Origin: Streptomyces sindenensis
Lineage (GTDB): Bacteria > Actinomycetota > Actinomycetes > Streptomycetales > Streptomycetaceae
Reading direction: 5' to 3'
Assembly (NCBI RefSeq): GCF_014649035.1
Contig: NZ_BMSG01000001.1
Span: forward strand, 434,001 to 498,000
Length of the DNA stretch: 64,000 nucleotides
A program made the translations under genes and the position numbers. Shown here piece after piece: positions 38,794 through 48,720 of the stretch. How positions within the stretch are numbered: position 1 is the first letter of the stretch; every line of letters starts with the position of its first letter. Under the pieces are notes generated by a model. It had not been told where the DNA came from. It saw nothing but the letters and a program-made list of their open reading frames with translations, and ran no database searches.

Positions 38794-40908
38794 TCAGCCG
38801 ATTCCGGGGATGAGGGTCAGGATCAGGTCGATGAGCTTGATACCGATGAACGGGGCGACGAGGCCGCCGAGTCCGTACAGGCCGAGGTTGCGGCGCAGCA
38901 TCCGGTCGGCGCTCACGGGGCGGTAGCGCACGCCCTTGAGGGCGAGCGGTACCAGCGCGACGATGATCAGCGCGTTGAAGATGACGGCCGAGAGGATCGC
39001 GGACTCGGGCGAGGTCAGGCCCATGATGTTCAGCTTGTCCAGCGACGGGTACGCCACGGCGAACATGGCGGGGATGATCGCGAAGTACTTCGCGACGTCG
39101 TTGGCGATGGAGAAGGTGGTGAGGGCTCCCCGGGTGATGAGGAGCTGCTTGCCGATCTCGACGATCTCGATGAGTTTGGTGGGGTTGGAGTCGAGGTCCA
39201 CCATGTTCCCGGCCTCCTTGGCGGCCGAGGTTCCGGTGTTCATCGCGACGCCGACGTCGGCCTGGGCCAGGGCGGGGGCGTCGTTGGTGCCGTCGCCCGT
39301 CATCGCGACGAGCTGGCCGGCGGCCTGTTCCCGCTTGATGAGGGCCATCTTGTCCTCGGGCGTCGCCTCGGCCAGGAAGTCGTCGACCCCCGCTTCCTCG
39401 GCGATCGCCTTGGCGGTCAGCGGGTTGTCGCCCGTGATCATGACCGTGCGGATGCCCATCCGGCGCAGTTCACCGAACCGTTCCCGCATGCCCTCCTTCA
39501 CCACGTCCTTGAGGTGGATCAACCCAAGGACGCGGGCCCCGTCCGCGTCCTGGACGGCCACCAGCAGCGGTGTACCGCCGGCCCGGGCGATCTCGTCCGT
39601 GAGCGCCGCCGCGTCCTCGGGGACCCGGCCGCCCCGCTCCTTCACCCAGGCGAGGACCGAACCGGTCGCCCCCTTGCGGACCTTGCGGCCGCCCAGGTCG
39701 ACGCCCGACATCCGGGTCTGCGCGGTGAACTCCACCCACGCGGCGCCCGTCAGCTCGCCCTGGTCCCGTTCCCGCAGCCCGTACGTCTTCTTCGCGAGCA
39801 CCACGATCGACCGGCCCTCCGGGGTCTCGTCGGCGAGCGAGGAGAGCTGGGCGGCGTCGGCCAGGTCCGCTTCCGTCACGCCCGCGACCGGGACGAACGC
39901 GGCCGCCTGGCGGTTGCCGAGGGTGATCGTGCCGGTCTTGTCGAGGAGCAGGGTGGAGACATCGCCCGCCGCCTCGACCGCGCGGCCGGACATGGCCAGG
40001 ACGTTGCGCTGGACGAGCCGGTCCATCCCGGCGATACCGATCGCGGACAGCAGCGCCCCGATCGTGGTGGGGATCAGGCAGACCAGCAGGGCGGCGAGCA
40101 CGATCAGCGAGGTCTGGTCGTCGGCGCCCGCGTGGATCGCGAACGGCTTCAGGGTGACCACGGCCAGCAGAAAGACGATCGTGAGGGACGCCAGCAGGAT
40201 GGTCAGGGCGATCTCGTTGGGCGTCTTCTGCCGGGCGGCGCCCTCGACCAGGCCGATCATCCGGTCGATGAAGGTCTCGCCCGGCCTGGTGGTGATCCTG
40301 ATGACGACGCGGTCGGACAGCACTTTCGTACCGCCGGTGACGGCCGAGCGGTCGCCGCCGGACTCCCGGATGACCGGAGCCGATTCGCCGGTGATCGCGG
40401 ACTCGTCGACCGAGGCGACGCCTTCGACCACGTCCCCGTCGCCGGGGACGATGTCACCGGCCTCGCAGACCACCAGGTCGCCGATGCGCAGATCCGTTCC
40501 GGCGACCCGTTCCTCCTTGCCGCCGGCGAGGCGGCGGGCGACGGTGTCGGTCCTGGCCCTGCGCAACGTGTCGGCCTGCGCCTTGCCCCGGCCCTCGGCG
40601 ACCGCCTCAGCGAGGTTGGCGAAGACCGTGGTCAGCCAGAGCCAGCCGGTGATCGCCCAGCCGAACCAGTCGGCCGGGTCGCTGAGCGCGAGCACGGTGG
40701 TGACCACCGAGCCGGCCAGCACGACGAACATCACCGGTGACTGCACCATCACGCGCGGGTCGAGCTTGCGCAGCGCGTCCGGGAACGACTTCAGGAGCTG
40801 CTTCGGGTCGAAGAGTCCGCTGCCGATCCGGTCGGCCCTCCCGTGCCCGCCGGCCGGCGGGAGGTCTCCGTGCGGAGCGCGCGTGGGGGTGGGGGTGATG
40901 GTGCTCAT
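38794..40908 (-). CDS. kdpB: Potassium-transporting P-type ATPase subunit KdpB
   Basis: 704-aa P-type ATPase that powers K+ uptake. It has the phosphorylation motif [15 protein letters not shown] in [10 protein letters not shown] (actuator), the nucleotide-binding KGATGSV segment, and [20 protein letters not shown] (hinge). An N-terminal Pro/Gly-rich stretch precedes the first helices. ATG at 40908 overlaps the kdpA stop (ATGA), so the two are coupled. Confidence 0.97.
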   Translation of the reverse strand: MSTITPTPTRAPHGDLPPAGGHGRADRIGSGLFDPKQLLKSFPDALRKLDPRVMVQSPVMFVVLAGSVVTTVLALSDPADWFGWAITGWLWLTTVFANLAEAVAEGRGKAQADTLRRARTDTVARRLAGGKEERVAGTDLRIGDLVVCEAGDIVPGDGDVVEGVASVDESAITGESAPVIRESGGDRSAVTGGTKVLSDRVVIRITTRPGETFIDRMIGLVEGAARQKTPNEIALTILLASLTIVFLLAVVTLKPFAIHAGADDQTSLIVLAALLVCLIPTTIGALLSAIGIAGMDRLVQRNVLAMSGRAVEAAGDVSTLLLDKTGTITLGNRQAAAFVPVAGVTEADLADAAQLSSLADETPEGRSIVVLAKKTYGLRERDQGELTGAAWVEFTAQTRMSGVDLGGRKVRKGATGSVLAWVKERGGRVPEDAAALTDEIARAGGTPLLVAVQDADGARVLGLIHLKDVVKEGMRERFGELRRMGIRTVMITGDNPLTAKAIAEEAGVDDFLAEATPEDKMALIKREQAAGQLVAMTGDGTNDAPALAQADVGVAMNTGTSAAKEAGNMVDLDSNPTKLIEIVEIGKQLLITRGALTTFSIANDVAKYFAIIPAMFAVAYPSLDKLNIMGLTSPESAILSAVIFNALIIVALVPLALKGVRYRPVSADRMLRRNLGLYGLGGLVAPFIGIKLIDLILTLIPGIG

Positions 40909-42569
40909 GAGGCGAGCCCTTCGGCGAGCGGGCCCAGCGCCAGGGCCGGGAAGTAGGTGAGTCCGGTGATGATGAGGATGGTGCCGACGAGCAGCCCCGC
41001 GTAGAGGGGCTTGTCGGTGCGCAGCGTGCCCGCGGTCTCGGGCACCGGTCGCTGCTCGGCGAGCGAGCCCGCCAGGGCGAGGACGAACACCATCGGCAGG
41101 AACCGGCCGAGCAGTATCGCGATGCCGATGGTCGTGTTGAACCACGGGGTGTCGGCGTCGAGCCCGGCGAAGGCGGAGCCGTTGTTGTTCGCGCCGGAGG
41201 TGTAGGCGTACAGGATCTCGGAGAAGCCGTGCGCGCCGGAGTTCGTCATCGAGTCGGCGGGGGCCGGCAGGGCCACGGCGACCGCGGTGAAGCCGAGCAC
41301 AAGCGCCGGGGTGACGAGGATGTAGCAGGCGGCGAGCTTGATCTGGCGGGTGCCGATCTTCTTGCCGAGGTACTCCGGGGTGCGTCCGACCATCAGCCCG
41401 GCGATGAACACCGCGATGACCGCCATGATCAGCATGCCGTAGAGGCCGGAGCCGACGCCGCCGGGAGCGATCTCGCCGAGCTGCATGCCGAGCAGGGTGA
41501 TGCCGCCGCCGAAGCCGGTGTACGAGGAGTGGAAGGAGTTCACCGCGCCGGTCGAGGTCAGCGTCGTGGCGACCGCGAAGATCGACGAGCCGGCGATCCC
41601 GAAGCGGGTCTCCTTGCCCTCCATGGCCCCGCCCGCGATCTCGAACGCCGGGCCCCGGTGGGCGAACTCGGTCCACATCATCAGGGCGGTGAAGCCGATC
41701 CAGATGACGGCCATCGCGCCGAGGATCGCGTACCCCTGCCGCAGCGATCCGGCCATCCGGCCGAAGGTCCGCGTCAGCGCGAACGGGATCAGCAGGATGA
41801 GGAAGATCTCGAAGAGGTTGGAGAGGGGGTTCGGGTTCTCGAAGGGGTGGGCGGAGTTGGCGTTGAAGTAGCCGCCGCCGTTGGTACCCAGCTCCTTGAT
41901 GGCCTCCTGGGAGGCGACCGCGCCGCCGTTCCACTCCTGTGTGCCGCCCGTGAACTGGCCGACCTGGTGGATGCCCGAGAAGTTCTGGATCGCGCCGCAG
42001 GCGACCAGGACGAGCGCGCCGATCACCGAGATCGGGAGCAGGACGCGGACGGTGCCGCGGACGAGGTCGGCCCAGAAGTTGCCGAGTTCACCGGTACGGG
42101 AGCGGGCGAAACCCCGTACGAGCGCCACCGCCACGGCCATGCCGACCGCCGCGGACAGGAAGTTCTGCACCGCGAGGCCGCCGGTCTGTACGACGTGGCC
42201 CATGGCCTGTTCGCCGGAGTACGACTGCCAGTTGGTGTTGGCGACGAAGGAAGCGGCGGTGTTGAACGCCTGGTCCGGGTCGATCGAGGAAAAGCCGAGC
42301 GAGCCGGGCATTGAACCTTGTATCCGTTGCAGCAGATACAGAAAGAGCACGCTCGCCGCCGAAAAGGCGAGAACTCCGCGCAGATAGGAGGGCCAGCGCA
42401 TTTCGGCGGCTGGATTGACGCCGATGGCTCGGTAGATCCACTTCTCCGGCCTGGAGTGCTTATCGGAGGAGTAGACCTTCGCCATGTGGTCGCCCAACGG
42501 CCGGCAGGCCAGGGCGAGGGCGGCTATCAGGGCTGTGAGCTGGAGAAGTCCAGCAGCCTGGGGACTCAT
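40905..42569 (-). CDS. kdpA: Potassium-transporting ATPase subunit KdpA
   Basis: 554-aa channel-like subunit. It has about ten helices with filter-region sequences such as [38 protein letters not shown] and [10 protein letters not shown]. It binds and conducts K+ in the KdpFABC complex. It starts 8 nt after the kdpF stop. Confidence 0.97.
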   Translation of the reverse strand: MSPQAAGLLQLTALIAALALACRPLGDHMAKVYSSDKHSRPEKWIYRAIGVNPAAEMRWPSYLRGVLAFSAASVLFLYLLQRIQGSMPGSLGFSSIDPDQAFNTAASFVANTNWQSYSGEQAMGHVVQTGGLAVQNFLSAAVGMAVAVALVRGFARSRTGELGNFWADLVRGTVRVLLPISVIGALVLVACGAIQNFSGIHQVGQFTGGTQEWNGGAVASQEAIKELGTNGGGYFNANSAHPFENPNPLSNLFEIFLILLIPFALTRTFGRMAGSLRQGYAILGAMAVIWIGFTALMMWTEFAHRGPAFEIAGGAMEGKETRFGIAGSSIFAVATTLTSTGAVNSFHSSYTGFGGGITLLGMQLGEIAPGGVGSGLYGMLIMAVIAVFIAGLMVGRTPEYLGKKIGTRQIKLAACYILVTPALVLGFTAVAVALPAPADSMTNSGAHGFSEILYAYTSGANNNGSAFAGLDADTPWFNTTIGIAILLGRFLPMVFVLALAGSLAEQRPVPETAGTLRTDKPLYAGLLVGTILIITGLTYFPALALGPLAEGLAS

Positions 42570-42577
42570 CTCGGTGC

Positions 42578-42667
42578 TCAGAACCTCTCCGGGTAAAGGA
42601 GGGCCAGCACGAGATATCCGAGCAGGCAGACGGCGACGACGAGGCCGATGGCATTCTCGGCGGTCAT
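42578..42667 (-). CDS. kdpF: KdpF small membrane subunit
   Basis: 29-aa single-helix peptide [19 protein letters not shown] followed by LALLYPERF, closely matching KdpF (the conserved YLxxALLxPExF ending). It stabilises the KdpABC complex. Its ATG overlaps the stop of the upstream 27-codon frame (ATGA), suggesting translational coupling; it has no strong ribosome site of its own. Confidence 0.92.
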   Translation of the reverse strand: MTAENAIGLVVAVCLLGYLVLALLYPERF

Positions 42668-42747
42668 ACTCTGGTCACCGCCCGGGCAATGAGAGCCACC
42701 AGCGCGAATATCGCGATCGTGGTGGCGACGAAGGCCAGGTCGGCCAT
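42664..42747 (-). CDS. Predicted 27-aa membrane peptide upstream of kdpF
   Basis: [20 protein letters not shown] then ARAVTRV: one hydrophobic helix followed by a short basic tail, with the same topology as KdpF. The ATG is preceded by AGGAG at 6-nt spacing, the best ribosome site of the operon, and the stop overlaps the kdpF start as ATGA. It is the first cistron of kdp. I recall similar small frames before kdpF in other streptomycetes but cannot name a family. Confidence 0.75.
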   Translation of the reverse strand: MADLAFVATTIAIFALVALIARAVTRV

Positions 42748-43047
42748 CGTGAACTCCTGAGGATGCGAGGAAGTGGATCAGCCGTTCGGCCGATACGAGC
42801 AAACCTCGAATTCACCCCGGGGCGAGCCGCCTTGACGGGGTCCATATGAAGGCGATGCCGCCTTTGACGGCCGCCTGACGCCCTCTTGACGCGCGCCTGA
42901 CGCCGTGGGACGTGCGGGCGGGCCGGGCGCGGTGACCGGGGGTTTTCGGACTTTCGCAGGTGATTTCCCGACGGTGCACGGTGTGCCGCGCCCCTCCCCT
43001 CCTAAGCTCTACACATCTGTAGACCTACTGGGAAAAGGGGAACGCAC
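42748..43047. other. Divergent promoter region of kdp and the 72-aa protein gene
   Basis: About 300 nt with no further gene. The kdp leader side is comparatively A/T-rich (GATACGAGCAAACCTCGAAT, 42795-42814). No kdpDE genes, riboswitch fold or clear KdpE site is recognised. Confidence 0.5.
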
Positions 43048-43266
43048 GTGGCTTCGATCGACCTGGACAAGGTGCTCGACAAGGCGTGGGCCGACAAGAG
43101 CGTGCCCGAGGTGCTGGCGGCGCCGGTGTCCGCGCTCAAGGGCGTCTCGGACCGTCAGGCCGGCCTGCTCAAGGAGGCGTTCGGCGTGGTGACGGTCGCG
43201 GACCTCGCCGCGCTGAAGTACGTCGGGTGGGCGCAGGCCCTGGCGGCGCTGGACTCGGCGAAGTAA
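43048..43266 (+). CDS. Small conserved helical protein (helix-hairpin-helix-like)
   Basis: 72-aa protein ASIDLDKVLDKAWADKS, then VPEVLAAPVSALKGVSDRQAGLLKEAF and VVTVADLAALKYVGWAQAL. The LKGVSDRQAGLLKEAFGVVTVADLA segment resembles helix-hairpin-helix modules that contact DNA or serve as small protein-binding domains. GTG at 43048 follows AGGGG. Function is unknown. Confidence 0.8.
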   Translation: MASIDLDKVLDKAWADKSVPEVLAAPVSALKGVSDRQAGLLKEAFGVVTVADLAALKYVGWAQALAALDSAK

Positions 43267-43287
43267 CACCCGGTCGATGCCTGCGGC

Positions 43288-43327
43288 GTACGGGTGTCGC
43301 GGACGGGCTCGTCCGTGACACCCGTAC
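43288..43327. terminator. Bidirectional terminator hairpin
   Basis: An 18-bp stem with one mismatch (43288-43305 with 43310-43327) and a GGCT loop lie between the convergent small-protein genes. Confidence 0.85.
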
Positions 43328-43378
43328 CGCTCACGGAGAGGGGTCTCAGCCCCGGCCCCGGCTCCCGGCTCCCGGCCC

Positions 43379-43957
43379 TCAGCCCCGTCCGCGCGCCCGC
43401 CGCGACATCACCGCGCGCAGCACCCGGCGGCCCTCCGTGGACAGGTCCAGCGCTTCGCGGAGGCCGGCGCCGCTGCCCGCCGTGCCGGTGGTCTCCGCCA
43501 GGATCTCCAGGATCCGGACCTGCCGCTGAAGCTCCCCCGCCACCAGCGGGCCCACGGCGGCGGGTTCACCGCTGCGGGCCGCCTTGAGCAGGCCCTCCTC
43601 GTCCGGCGGCACCTCCCCTCCCGGGGCGTCGAACCGGCCGTGGACCCGGAGCGCGACCAGTGAGCAGGCGTCGGCCCACTCCCGCAGCGGTACGGCGGCG
43701 AAGTCGGAGGGGGCCGCGCCGAGCACGGCCCGTACGAGCTCGGCCGGGCCGTCGGGGACCGACGCCTGGTCCACCGCCGTCCGCGCCGCCGCGAGCCGGA
43801 TGGCCCAATCCTGTCCGTTCCCGCAGCTCGCCCAGAGCGGGCGCAAGGGCTCCGCGTCCGGCCCCGCGAGCGGCGGCAGGCAGCGTTCCAAGCAGGCCAC
43901 GGCACCGGCGGCCAGCGCGCGTTCGTCGGCGCGTTCGATCAGTTCCAGCAGACTCAT
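43379..43957 (-). CDS. Conserved hypothetical helical protein
   Basis: 192-aa soluble protein, almost entirely predicted helix and Ala/Leu/Arg-rich (LLELIERADERALAAGAVACLERCLP, WAIRLAAARTAVDQAS, LREWADACSLVALRVHGRF), ending ARRARGRG-like. No catalytic motif is seen and I do not recognise the family. It stands alone between the terminator and the DUF4328 gene. Confidence 0.75.
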   Translation of the reverse strand: MSLLELIERADERALAAGAVACLERCLPPLAGPDAEPLRPLWASCGNGQDWAIRLAAARTAVDQASVPDGPAELVRAVLGAAPSDFAAVPLREWADACSLVALRVHGRFDAPGGEVPPDEEGLLKAARSGEPAAVGPLVAGELQRQVRILEILAETTGTAGSGAGLREALDLSTEGRRVLRAVMSRRARGRG

Positions 43958-44006
43958 CGACGTCTCCCTCGGTCTACCGGATACTGCGCCGAATGGCTGA
44001 AAATCG

Positions 44007-44858
44007 TCACTTTGGCGCGGGTGTCACCGGTGTGCCCCCCGGGGCCGGAGCCGACGCCGGGACGTCGAGCGCCCTTCCGTGCAGGGCCCGCTCGACCTGC
44101 ATCCCGGTCACGGCGCGGACGTAGAGGATGGCGAGGACGGCGGCGACGATGTCCACCGCGTCGGAGGCGGCCACCAGGCCCCCGGCCCGCACGAGCCCCT
44201 CCGGACCCTCGGCCTGCTCCCACAGGCGCTCGGCGACCCGGGTGAAGAGGAGGCTCACGACCCACGCGCCCCACCAGAGGTTGAGCGGGGTCCGGGGAAC
44301 CGTGCGCCAGCCCCCGTCCGGGCGGGTCTGCGCGCTGGCCTCCCACACGCCGCTCGCGACGCGGTAGGGGAACCAGAAGTTGGCCACGGGGACGAACCAG
44401 CCGCCCACCGCCCAGCCCGGGCCCATGCGCTGCACGGAGGGATCGAAGACCTCGGCGTTCCGGCGGGTCCGGTGGAACCAGATGATGAAGACGACGCCGG
44501 TGGCCAGCAGCATCACGCCCTGGGAGAGGGCCGCGATGCCGTACAGCGTCTCGGCCGTGTCGCCGTCCCGGCCGTAGATGTCCATGGAGCCGTCCGTCAC
44601 CAGCCCCTGCCAGAGGGCCCGCAGACGCAGTCCGGTGCCGATGGCGAACAGGTCGGTGGCGATCACCAGGCCGAGCAGCGCCGTCACCGCCCGGGCGAGA
44701 CCGACGGGCGAACGCGGCCAGGTGGCGACCCCCCAGCCCCCGGGCCCGGCGACCGGGGCCGTCAGGCCGTCCGGCAGCGGGGGCCGGGTGCCCGAGCAGA
44801 AGGTGCACAGGCCGTCGTCGGTGACGGCCGTTCTGATACGGCAACGGGTACAGAGCAC
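44007..44858 (-). CDS. DUF4328 family membrane protein with N-terminal zinc ribbon
   Basis: 283 aa. The N-terminus LCTRCRIRTAVTDDGLCTFC is a CxxC...CxxC zinc-ribbon-like knuckle. Membrane segments follow, with the DUF4328 pattern: LATGVVFIIWFHRTRRNAEVF, MGPGWAVGGWFVPVANFWFPYRVASGVW and LNLWWGAWVVSL. Function is unknown; the family is abundant in streptomycetes. Confidence 0.88.
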   Translation of the reverse strand: MLCTRCRIRTAVTDDGLCTFCSGTRPPLPDGLTAPVAGPGGWGVATWPRSPVGLARAVTALLGLVIATDLFAIGTGLRLRALWQGLVTDGSMDIYGRDGDTAETLYGIAALSQGVMLLATGVVFIIWFHRTRRNAEVFDPSVQRMGPGWAVGGWFVPVANFWFPYRVASGVWEASAQTRPDGGWRTVPRTPLNLWWGAWVVSLLFTRVAERLWEQAEGPEGLVRAGGLVAASDAVDIVAAVLAILYVRAVTGMQVERALHGRALDVPASAPAPGGTPVTPAPK

Positions 44859-45027
44859 GAAGAAGTCCCCCCGGGACGCGATGTGGGTGCACGGCCCCGC
44901 CTCCCTCCCCAGGAGCGCGCGGCCGGCGCTGCGCAGGCCGGCGGCTGCCGGGCTGTCCGTCCCGCATCTTCGCAGGTGGGGGCGGGGGGACAGCCTTTTC
45001 AGCGGCGGCCCGTGCTCGCGCTCGCGC

Positions 45028-46635
45028 TCAGCCCGCGCTGCCGGTCCGCTCCGCCAGCTCCTGGAACCGCGCCCAGCTGAGCGCGGGCTTCCGCGGGTCC
45101 CAGACCTTCTGCGCGGTCGCCACCAGCGGCATCCTGATGCCCTCCGCCACCTGCTGCGTCGTCTGCGCGTTCGGCAGGTCGCCCCAGACGGCGAACCGGC
45201 CGCCGAGGATCTGCGGGGAATAGCGCTCGGCCACGGGTTCGGTGCCGCGCAGGACCAGCGGGGTCCACTGCTCGTAGATCCGCTCGCCGGTCGGGTAGAC
45301 GAACTCGTTGGGCTCGCCGAGCACGTAGTAGAGGAACTCGTCGTTGAGGTTCAGCATCTTGTAGCCCTCGGCGAGGTACTCCTGCGGCGGGCGGGCGCCG
45401 ATCTCCTTGCCCGTCCAGTACTCGATCTCGATGTTCTCGTCGGCCTTGACCTTCGTGCCGCGGAACAGCCCGTCGTTCCAGGCCTTCGCGGTCCGGCCCT
45501 TGGGGACGACGACGTCCGCGCGGTCGTTCAGCCAGCTGGTGGCCAGGTCCTCGATGGTGGCGTCGGCGCCGTGCCGCTCCTCGGCGGCCCGCTGGAGCTG
45601 GGGGTAGGAGGCGGCGGGGTTCCGGACGGTCAGCGCCTGGTACTCGTCCGCGCCGAGGTGCCAGAAGCGGCCCGGGAACAGCTCGGTGTACTCCTCCAGG
45701 AGTTCGTCGATGAGCTTGGCCGCGGCCGGCTTGGAGATGTCGATGGAGCCCTTCGACTCGACGCCCGCGGTGTTGCGCAGCTGGAGGGCGGGGTGGGCGG
45801 CCAGCACCGCGCCGAGGTGTCCGGGCGAGTCGATCTCGGGGACGACCTCGATGTGCCGGCTGTTGGCAAGGCCGACGATGCGGCGGACCTCGTCCTGGGT
45901 GAGGGCCTCGTCGGAGACCACCTCGGGGTGGGACTTCGACTCGATGCGGAAGGCCTGGTCGTCGGAGAAGTGCAGGCCGAGCTGGTTGAGCTTGAGGTCG
46001 CCCATCTCGCGTATGCGGTCCTCTATCCACTCCGCGCTGTAGTGCTTGCGCGCGATGTCGAGGTTGAGCCCGCGCTGCGGCCGGTCCGGCCGGTCGTTGA
46101 CGACGCCCTCGGGAAACGTGCCGTCCGCCTTGAGCGACTGCTTGAGCGTACGGGTGCCGTAGAAGACGCCCGACTCGTCGGGGCCGGTGATCTTCACCTT
46201 CCGGTCGCGCACGGTGAGCGTGTAGGACTCGGCGGGGCCCGCGTCCTTGGCGCCGAGCGCCAGCTCGACGTCGCCCGCCCTCGCCGGCCCGGCGCCCCGG
46301 TAGCGGATCTTCAGCTCCTTGGCGAGGAGCTCCGCCTCGTCGGCGAGCACCTGGCTGCCCTTGGCGATGACGACGGTACTGTCCTTGCCCGGCCGCCAGC
46401 CGGGCCCCCGGGCCGCGGTGTGCTCGCGCACCGCGGGGATCACGCTCGGCGCGCTGGACATCGGGTAGCTGCGGGAGGGCGACGGGGCGGCCTCGGCGGA
46501 GGTTCCGGAGGGCGACGCCGTGTCACCGGACGGTCCGCTGCCGGATCCGTCCGGCCAGACGACGACGGTGAGGACGACGGCGGCTGCGGCCGTGACAGCC
46601 GCGCCGGTGACAAGGGCACCACGCGTGGGCGACAT
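45028..46635 (-). CDS. Beta-N-acetylhexosaminidase (GH20), exported
   Basis: 535-aa exported enzyme removing terminal GlcNAc/GalNAc. The N-terminus has a Sec signal or anchor (VTGAAVTAAAAVVLTVVVW) and a Ser/Gly linker. A GH20b-like domain (VIAKGSQVLADEAELLAKEL) precedes the barrel. The catalytic Asp-Glu pair is in FWHLGADEYQAL; further landmarks are LNQLGLHFSDDQAFRIESKS, VVPEIDSPGHLGAVLAAHP and YPQLQRAA. ATG at 46635 follows GGAGG. It probably acts on chitooligosaccharides or wall fragments. Confidence 0.93.
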   Translation of the reverse strand: MSPTRGALVTGAAVTAAAAVVLTVVVWPDGSGSGPSGDTASPSGTSAEAAPSPSRSYPMSSAPSVIPAVREHTAARGPGWRPGKDSTVVIAKGSQVLADEAELLAKELKIRYRGAGPARAGDVELALGAKDAGPAESYTLTVRDRKVKITGPDESGVFYGTRTLKQSLKADGTFPEGVVNDRPDRPQRGLNLDIARKHYSAEWIEDRIREMGDLKLNQLGLHFSDDQAFRIESKSHPEVVSDEALTQDEVRRIVGLANSRHIEVVPEIDSPGHLGAVLAAHPALQLRNTAGVESKGSIDISKPAAAKLIDELLEEYTELFPGRFWHLGADEYQALTVRNPAASYPQLQRAAEERHGADATIEDLATSWLNDRADVVVPKGRTAKAWNDGLFRGTKVKADENIEIEYWTGKEIGARPPQEYLAEGYKMLNLNDEFLYYVLGEPNEFVYPTGERIYEQWTPLVLRGTEPVAERYSPQILGGRFAVWGDLPNAQTTQQVAEGIRMPLVATAQKVWDPRKPALSWARFQELAERTGSAG

Positions 46636-47014
46636 CGGGCGGATTCCTCCGTTGAGGGGTCAAGGGCGAGTGAAACGAGTGAATAGGGTGCAAGGCTGAC
46701 ATTTCTGCCGCGACCTCGCCCATCGAGGACGGCGGGCGGCCGGACGGAACCCCCGGCCGACGCAGGTCAGGCGTCCATCACACGTTCCGAAACCCTCCCG
46801 TTCGGGTGATTCTTCTGCGGCCCGTCGGACGGTCGCCGACCGGTCTCGTTAGCGTTGCGGCACATTCGTCTCCCTCTTCACTCCCACCCCGCGCAACCTC
46901 CTTGCGCTCCCGCCTGTCTTTCAGGACGGAAGACCTTCGCGTACCCCTGCGGGCCCTTCGCGGGGTCACAGGGCCCCACCGGGTCACAGCTGTCATTGAT
47001 ACGAGGAGTCCACG
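46636..47014. other. Divergent intergenic region between the hexosaminidase and OHCU decarboxylase genes
   Basis: About 380 nt without a credible gene. It should hold both promoters. I looked for a DasR-type dyad and saw only a weak half match (GACCGGTCTCG near 46836). Confidence 0.5.
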
Positions 47015-47656
47015 CTGTCCAGGTCCAGCGAGTCCCCCGCCGGCCTGCCGAAGCGATCCGCGCCCCCGGCCGACCGGTCGGCCGTGCCCGTGCAGCCGCG
47101 CCACCCGGTCCCGGCCGACGCCCCGGCCGACGCCCTGGGGGCGCCGCCCGCCGACGGAGCGCCGGTCGATCATGCCGCCGGCCTGGCCCATTTCAACAGC
47201 CTCCCCTTCGCCGCCGCCGAGGCGGCCTTCCTGGAGTGCTGCGGCAGTCTGCGCTGGGCCCACCGGATGGCCGCCCACCGCCCCTACCCCGATCTGGGCG
47301 CTCTACTGGCCGCGTCCGACGAGGCGGGTTACGACCTCGCCGCCGGCGACATCGCCGAGGCCCTGGCCGCCGAGCCCGCCCCCTGCCTGCACCACGACGC
47401 GCCCCGCGCCGCCCATCTGGCGCTGCGGGCCGCGCACGCGGCGTACGAGAGCAGGTTCGGCCACACCTTCGTGATCTGCCTGGACGCCCACGGGCCCTCC
47501 CAGCACGTGGACCAGGTGCTGGCCGGGATCCGGGTCCGGATGGAGCACGACGTGGACGAGGAGCGGGCGGTGACCGCCGAGGAGCTGCGCCGACTCGCCC
47601 GGCGCCGGATCGTCGAGCTGATGACCGCGGACCGTGGGCGGAACGAGCCGCTCTAG
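47015..47656 (+). CDS. 2-oxo-4-hydroxy-4-carboxy-5-ureidoimidazoline (OHCU) decarboxylase
   Basis: About 213 aa; third step of urate breakdown, giving S-allantoin. The core begins GLAHFNSLPFAAAEAAFLECCGSLRWAHRMAAHRPYPDLGALL, with the catalytic-type His after WAHRMAAHRPY. VKx-type end motifs appear as ESRFGHTFVICLDAH and LRRLARRRIVELM. The start is unusual: CTG at 47015 lies 6 nt after GAGGAG, whereas the first in-frame GTG (47084, giving 190 aa) has no ribosome site. No other uricase-pathway gene is in the window. Confidence 0.87.
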   Translation: MSRSSESPAGLPKRSAPPADRSAVPVQPRHPVPADAPADALGAPPADGAPVDHAAGLAHFNSLPFAAAEAAFLECCGSLRWAHRMAAHRPYPDLGALLAASDEAGYDLAAGDIAEALAAEPAPCLHHDAPRAAHLALRAAHAAYESRFGHTFVICLDAHGPSQHVDQVLAGIRVRMEHDVDEERAVTAEELRRLARRRIVELMTADRGRNEPL

Positions 47657-47822
47657 CCCGTACGTGCCTGTTTGATTGCCACTTTGATCACACCAGAGCC
47701 CCCCGCGCGAACGAACCGACAAAGCGTCGCTACGATGGCCGGGGCCGGTGGACCGTACCCGGCCGGGTCAGACCGACAGTCAAGCCGGCCGACCCCAATC
47801 CCCGCTCCCGGAGGGTTCTTCC

Positions 47823-48203
47823 GTGCCGGCTGGAACGCTGTACCGCGGCCGGGAAGGCATGTGGTCCTGGGTGGCTCATCGAGTCACCGGTGTCCTCATT
47901 TTCTTCTTCCTGTTCGTACATGTCCTGGACACCGCACTCGTCCGCGTCTCCCCCGAGGCCTACGACGACGTCGTGGCCACGTACAAGACGCCGATCGTCG
48001 CGCTCCTCGAATACGGCCTGGTGGCCGCGATTCTCTTCCACGCGCTGAACGGTCTCCGGATCATCGCCGTGGACTTCTGGGCCAAGGGCCCACGCCTCCA
48101 GAAGCAGATGCTCTGGACCGTGCTGGGCATCTGGATCGTGCTGATGGTCGGGGCCCTGTACCCCGTCCTCGGTCACGCCGTACGCGACGTCTTCGGGAGC
48201 TGA
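47823..48203 (+). CDS. sdhC: Succinate dehydrogenase cytochrome b556 subunit
   Basis: 126-aa heme-binding membrane anchor with three helices. It starts VPAGTLYRGREGMWSWVAHRVTGVLIFFFLFVHVLDTAL (read in parts), containing the SdhC signature with heme His in FVHVLD. GTG at 47823 follows GGAGGG. First gene of sdhCDAB. Confidence 0.95.
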   Translation: MPAGTLYRGREGMWSWVAHRVTGVLIFFFLFVHVLDTALVRVSPEAYDDVVATYKTPIVALLEYGLVAAILFHALNGLRIIAVDFWAKGPRLQKQMLWTVLGIWIVLMVGALYPVLGHAVRDVFGS

Positions 48204-48208
48204 GGCCC

Positions 48209-48691
48209 ATGTCCAGCGAGACTTCTTCCGCAGCCGCGATCGGCGATGTCGAGGGCGTGAGCCTCTACGACGCCGACAACCCGGCCCCGGTGATCGAGCC
48301 CCCGCGCAAGCGCACGAGCAAGACACCCAAGGCCTCGCGCGGCAACTTCGAGATGTACGCCTGGCTCTTCATGCGCCTGTCGGGCATCCTCCTGACCGTC
48401 CTCGTCATCGGTCACCTGCTGATCCAGCTGGTGCTCGACGGCGGCGTCTCCAAGATCGGCTTCGCCTTCGTGGCGGGCCGCTGGGCCTCGCCGTTCTGGC
48501 AGGCCTGGGACCTGATCATGCTGTGGCTCGCCATGCTCCACGGCGGCAACGGCCTGCGCACGGTCATCAACGACTACGCCGAACGGGACAACACCCGCTT
48601 CTGGCTGAAGATGCTCCTGTACACCGCCACGGTGTTCACCGTCCTGCTGGGCACGCTGGTGATCTTCACCTTCGACCCGAACATTCGCTAG
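48209..48691 (+). CDS. sdhD: Succinate dehydrogenase hydrophobic membrane anchor subunit
   Basis: 160-aa anchor with a polar N-terminal extension (to ~50) and three helices: FEMYAWLFMRLSGILLTVLVIGHLLIQLVL (in part), FWQAWDLIMLWLAMLHGGNGLRTVINDYA and a final YTATVFTVLLGTLVIFTF. The His in VIGHLLIQL and the HGGNGLRTV segment are heme/quinone-site residues of the family. It lies 5 nt after sdhC. Confidence 0.94.
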   Translation: MSSETSSAAAIGDVEGVSLYDADNPAPVIEPPRKRTSKTPKASRGNFEMYAWLFMRLSGILLTVLVIGHLLIQLVLDGGVSKIGFAFVAGRWASPFWQAWDLIMLWLAMLHGGNGLRTVINDYAERDNTRFWLKMLLYTATVFTVLLGTLVIFTFDPNIR

Positions 48692-48720
48692 GCGCCGGGA
48701 CAGAGGGACCAGAGGAAACC

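Noticed and set aside
46820..46850. DasR operator for the hexosaminidase gene
   Set aside because: Only a short GACCGGTCTCG half match is visible, not the expected 16-bp dyad.
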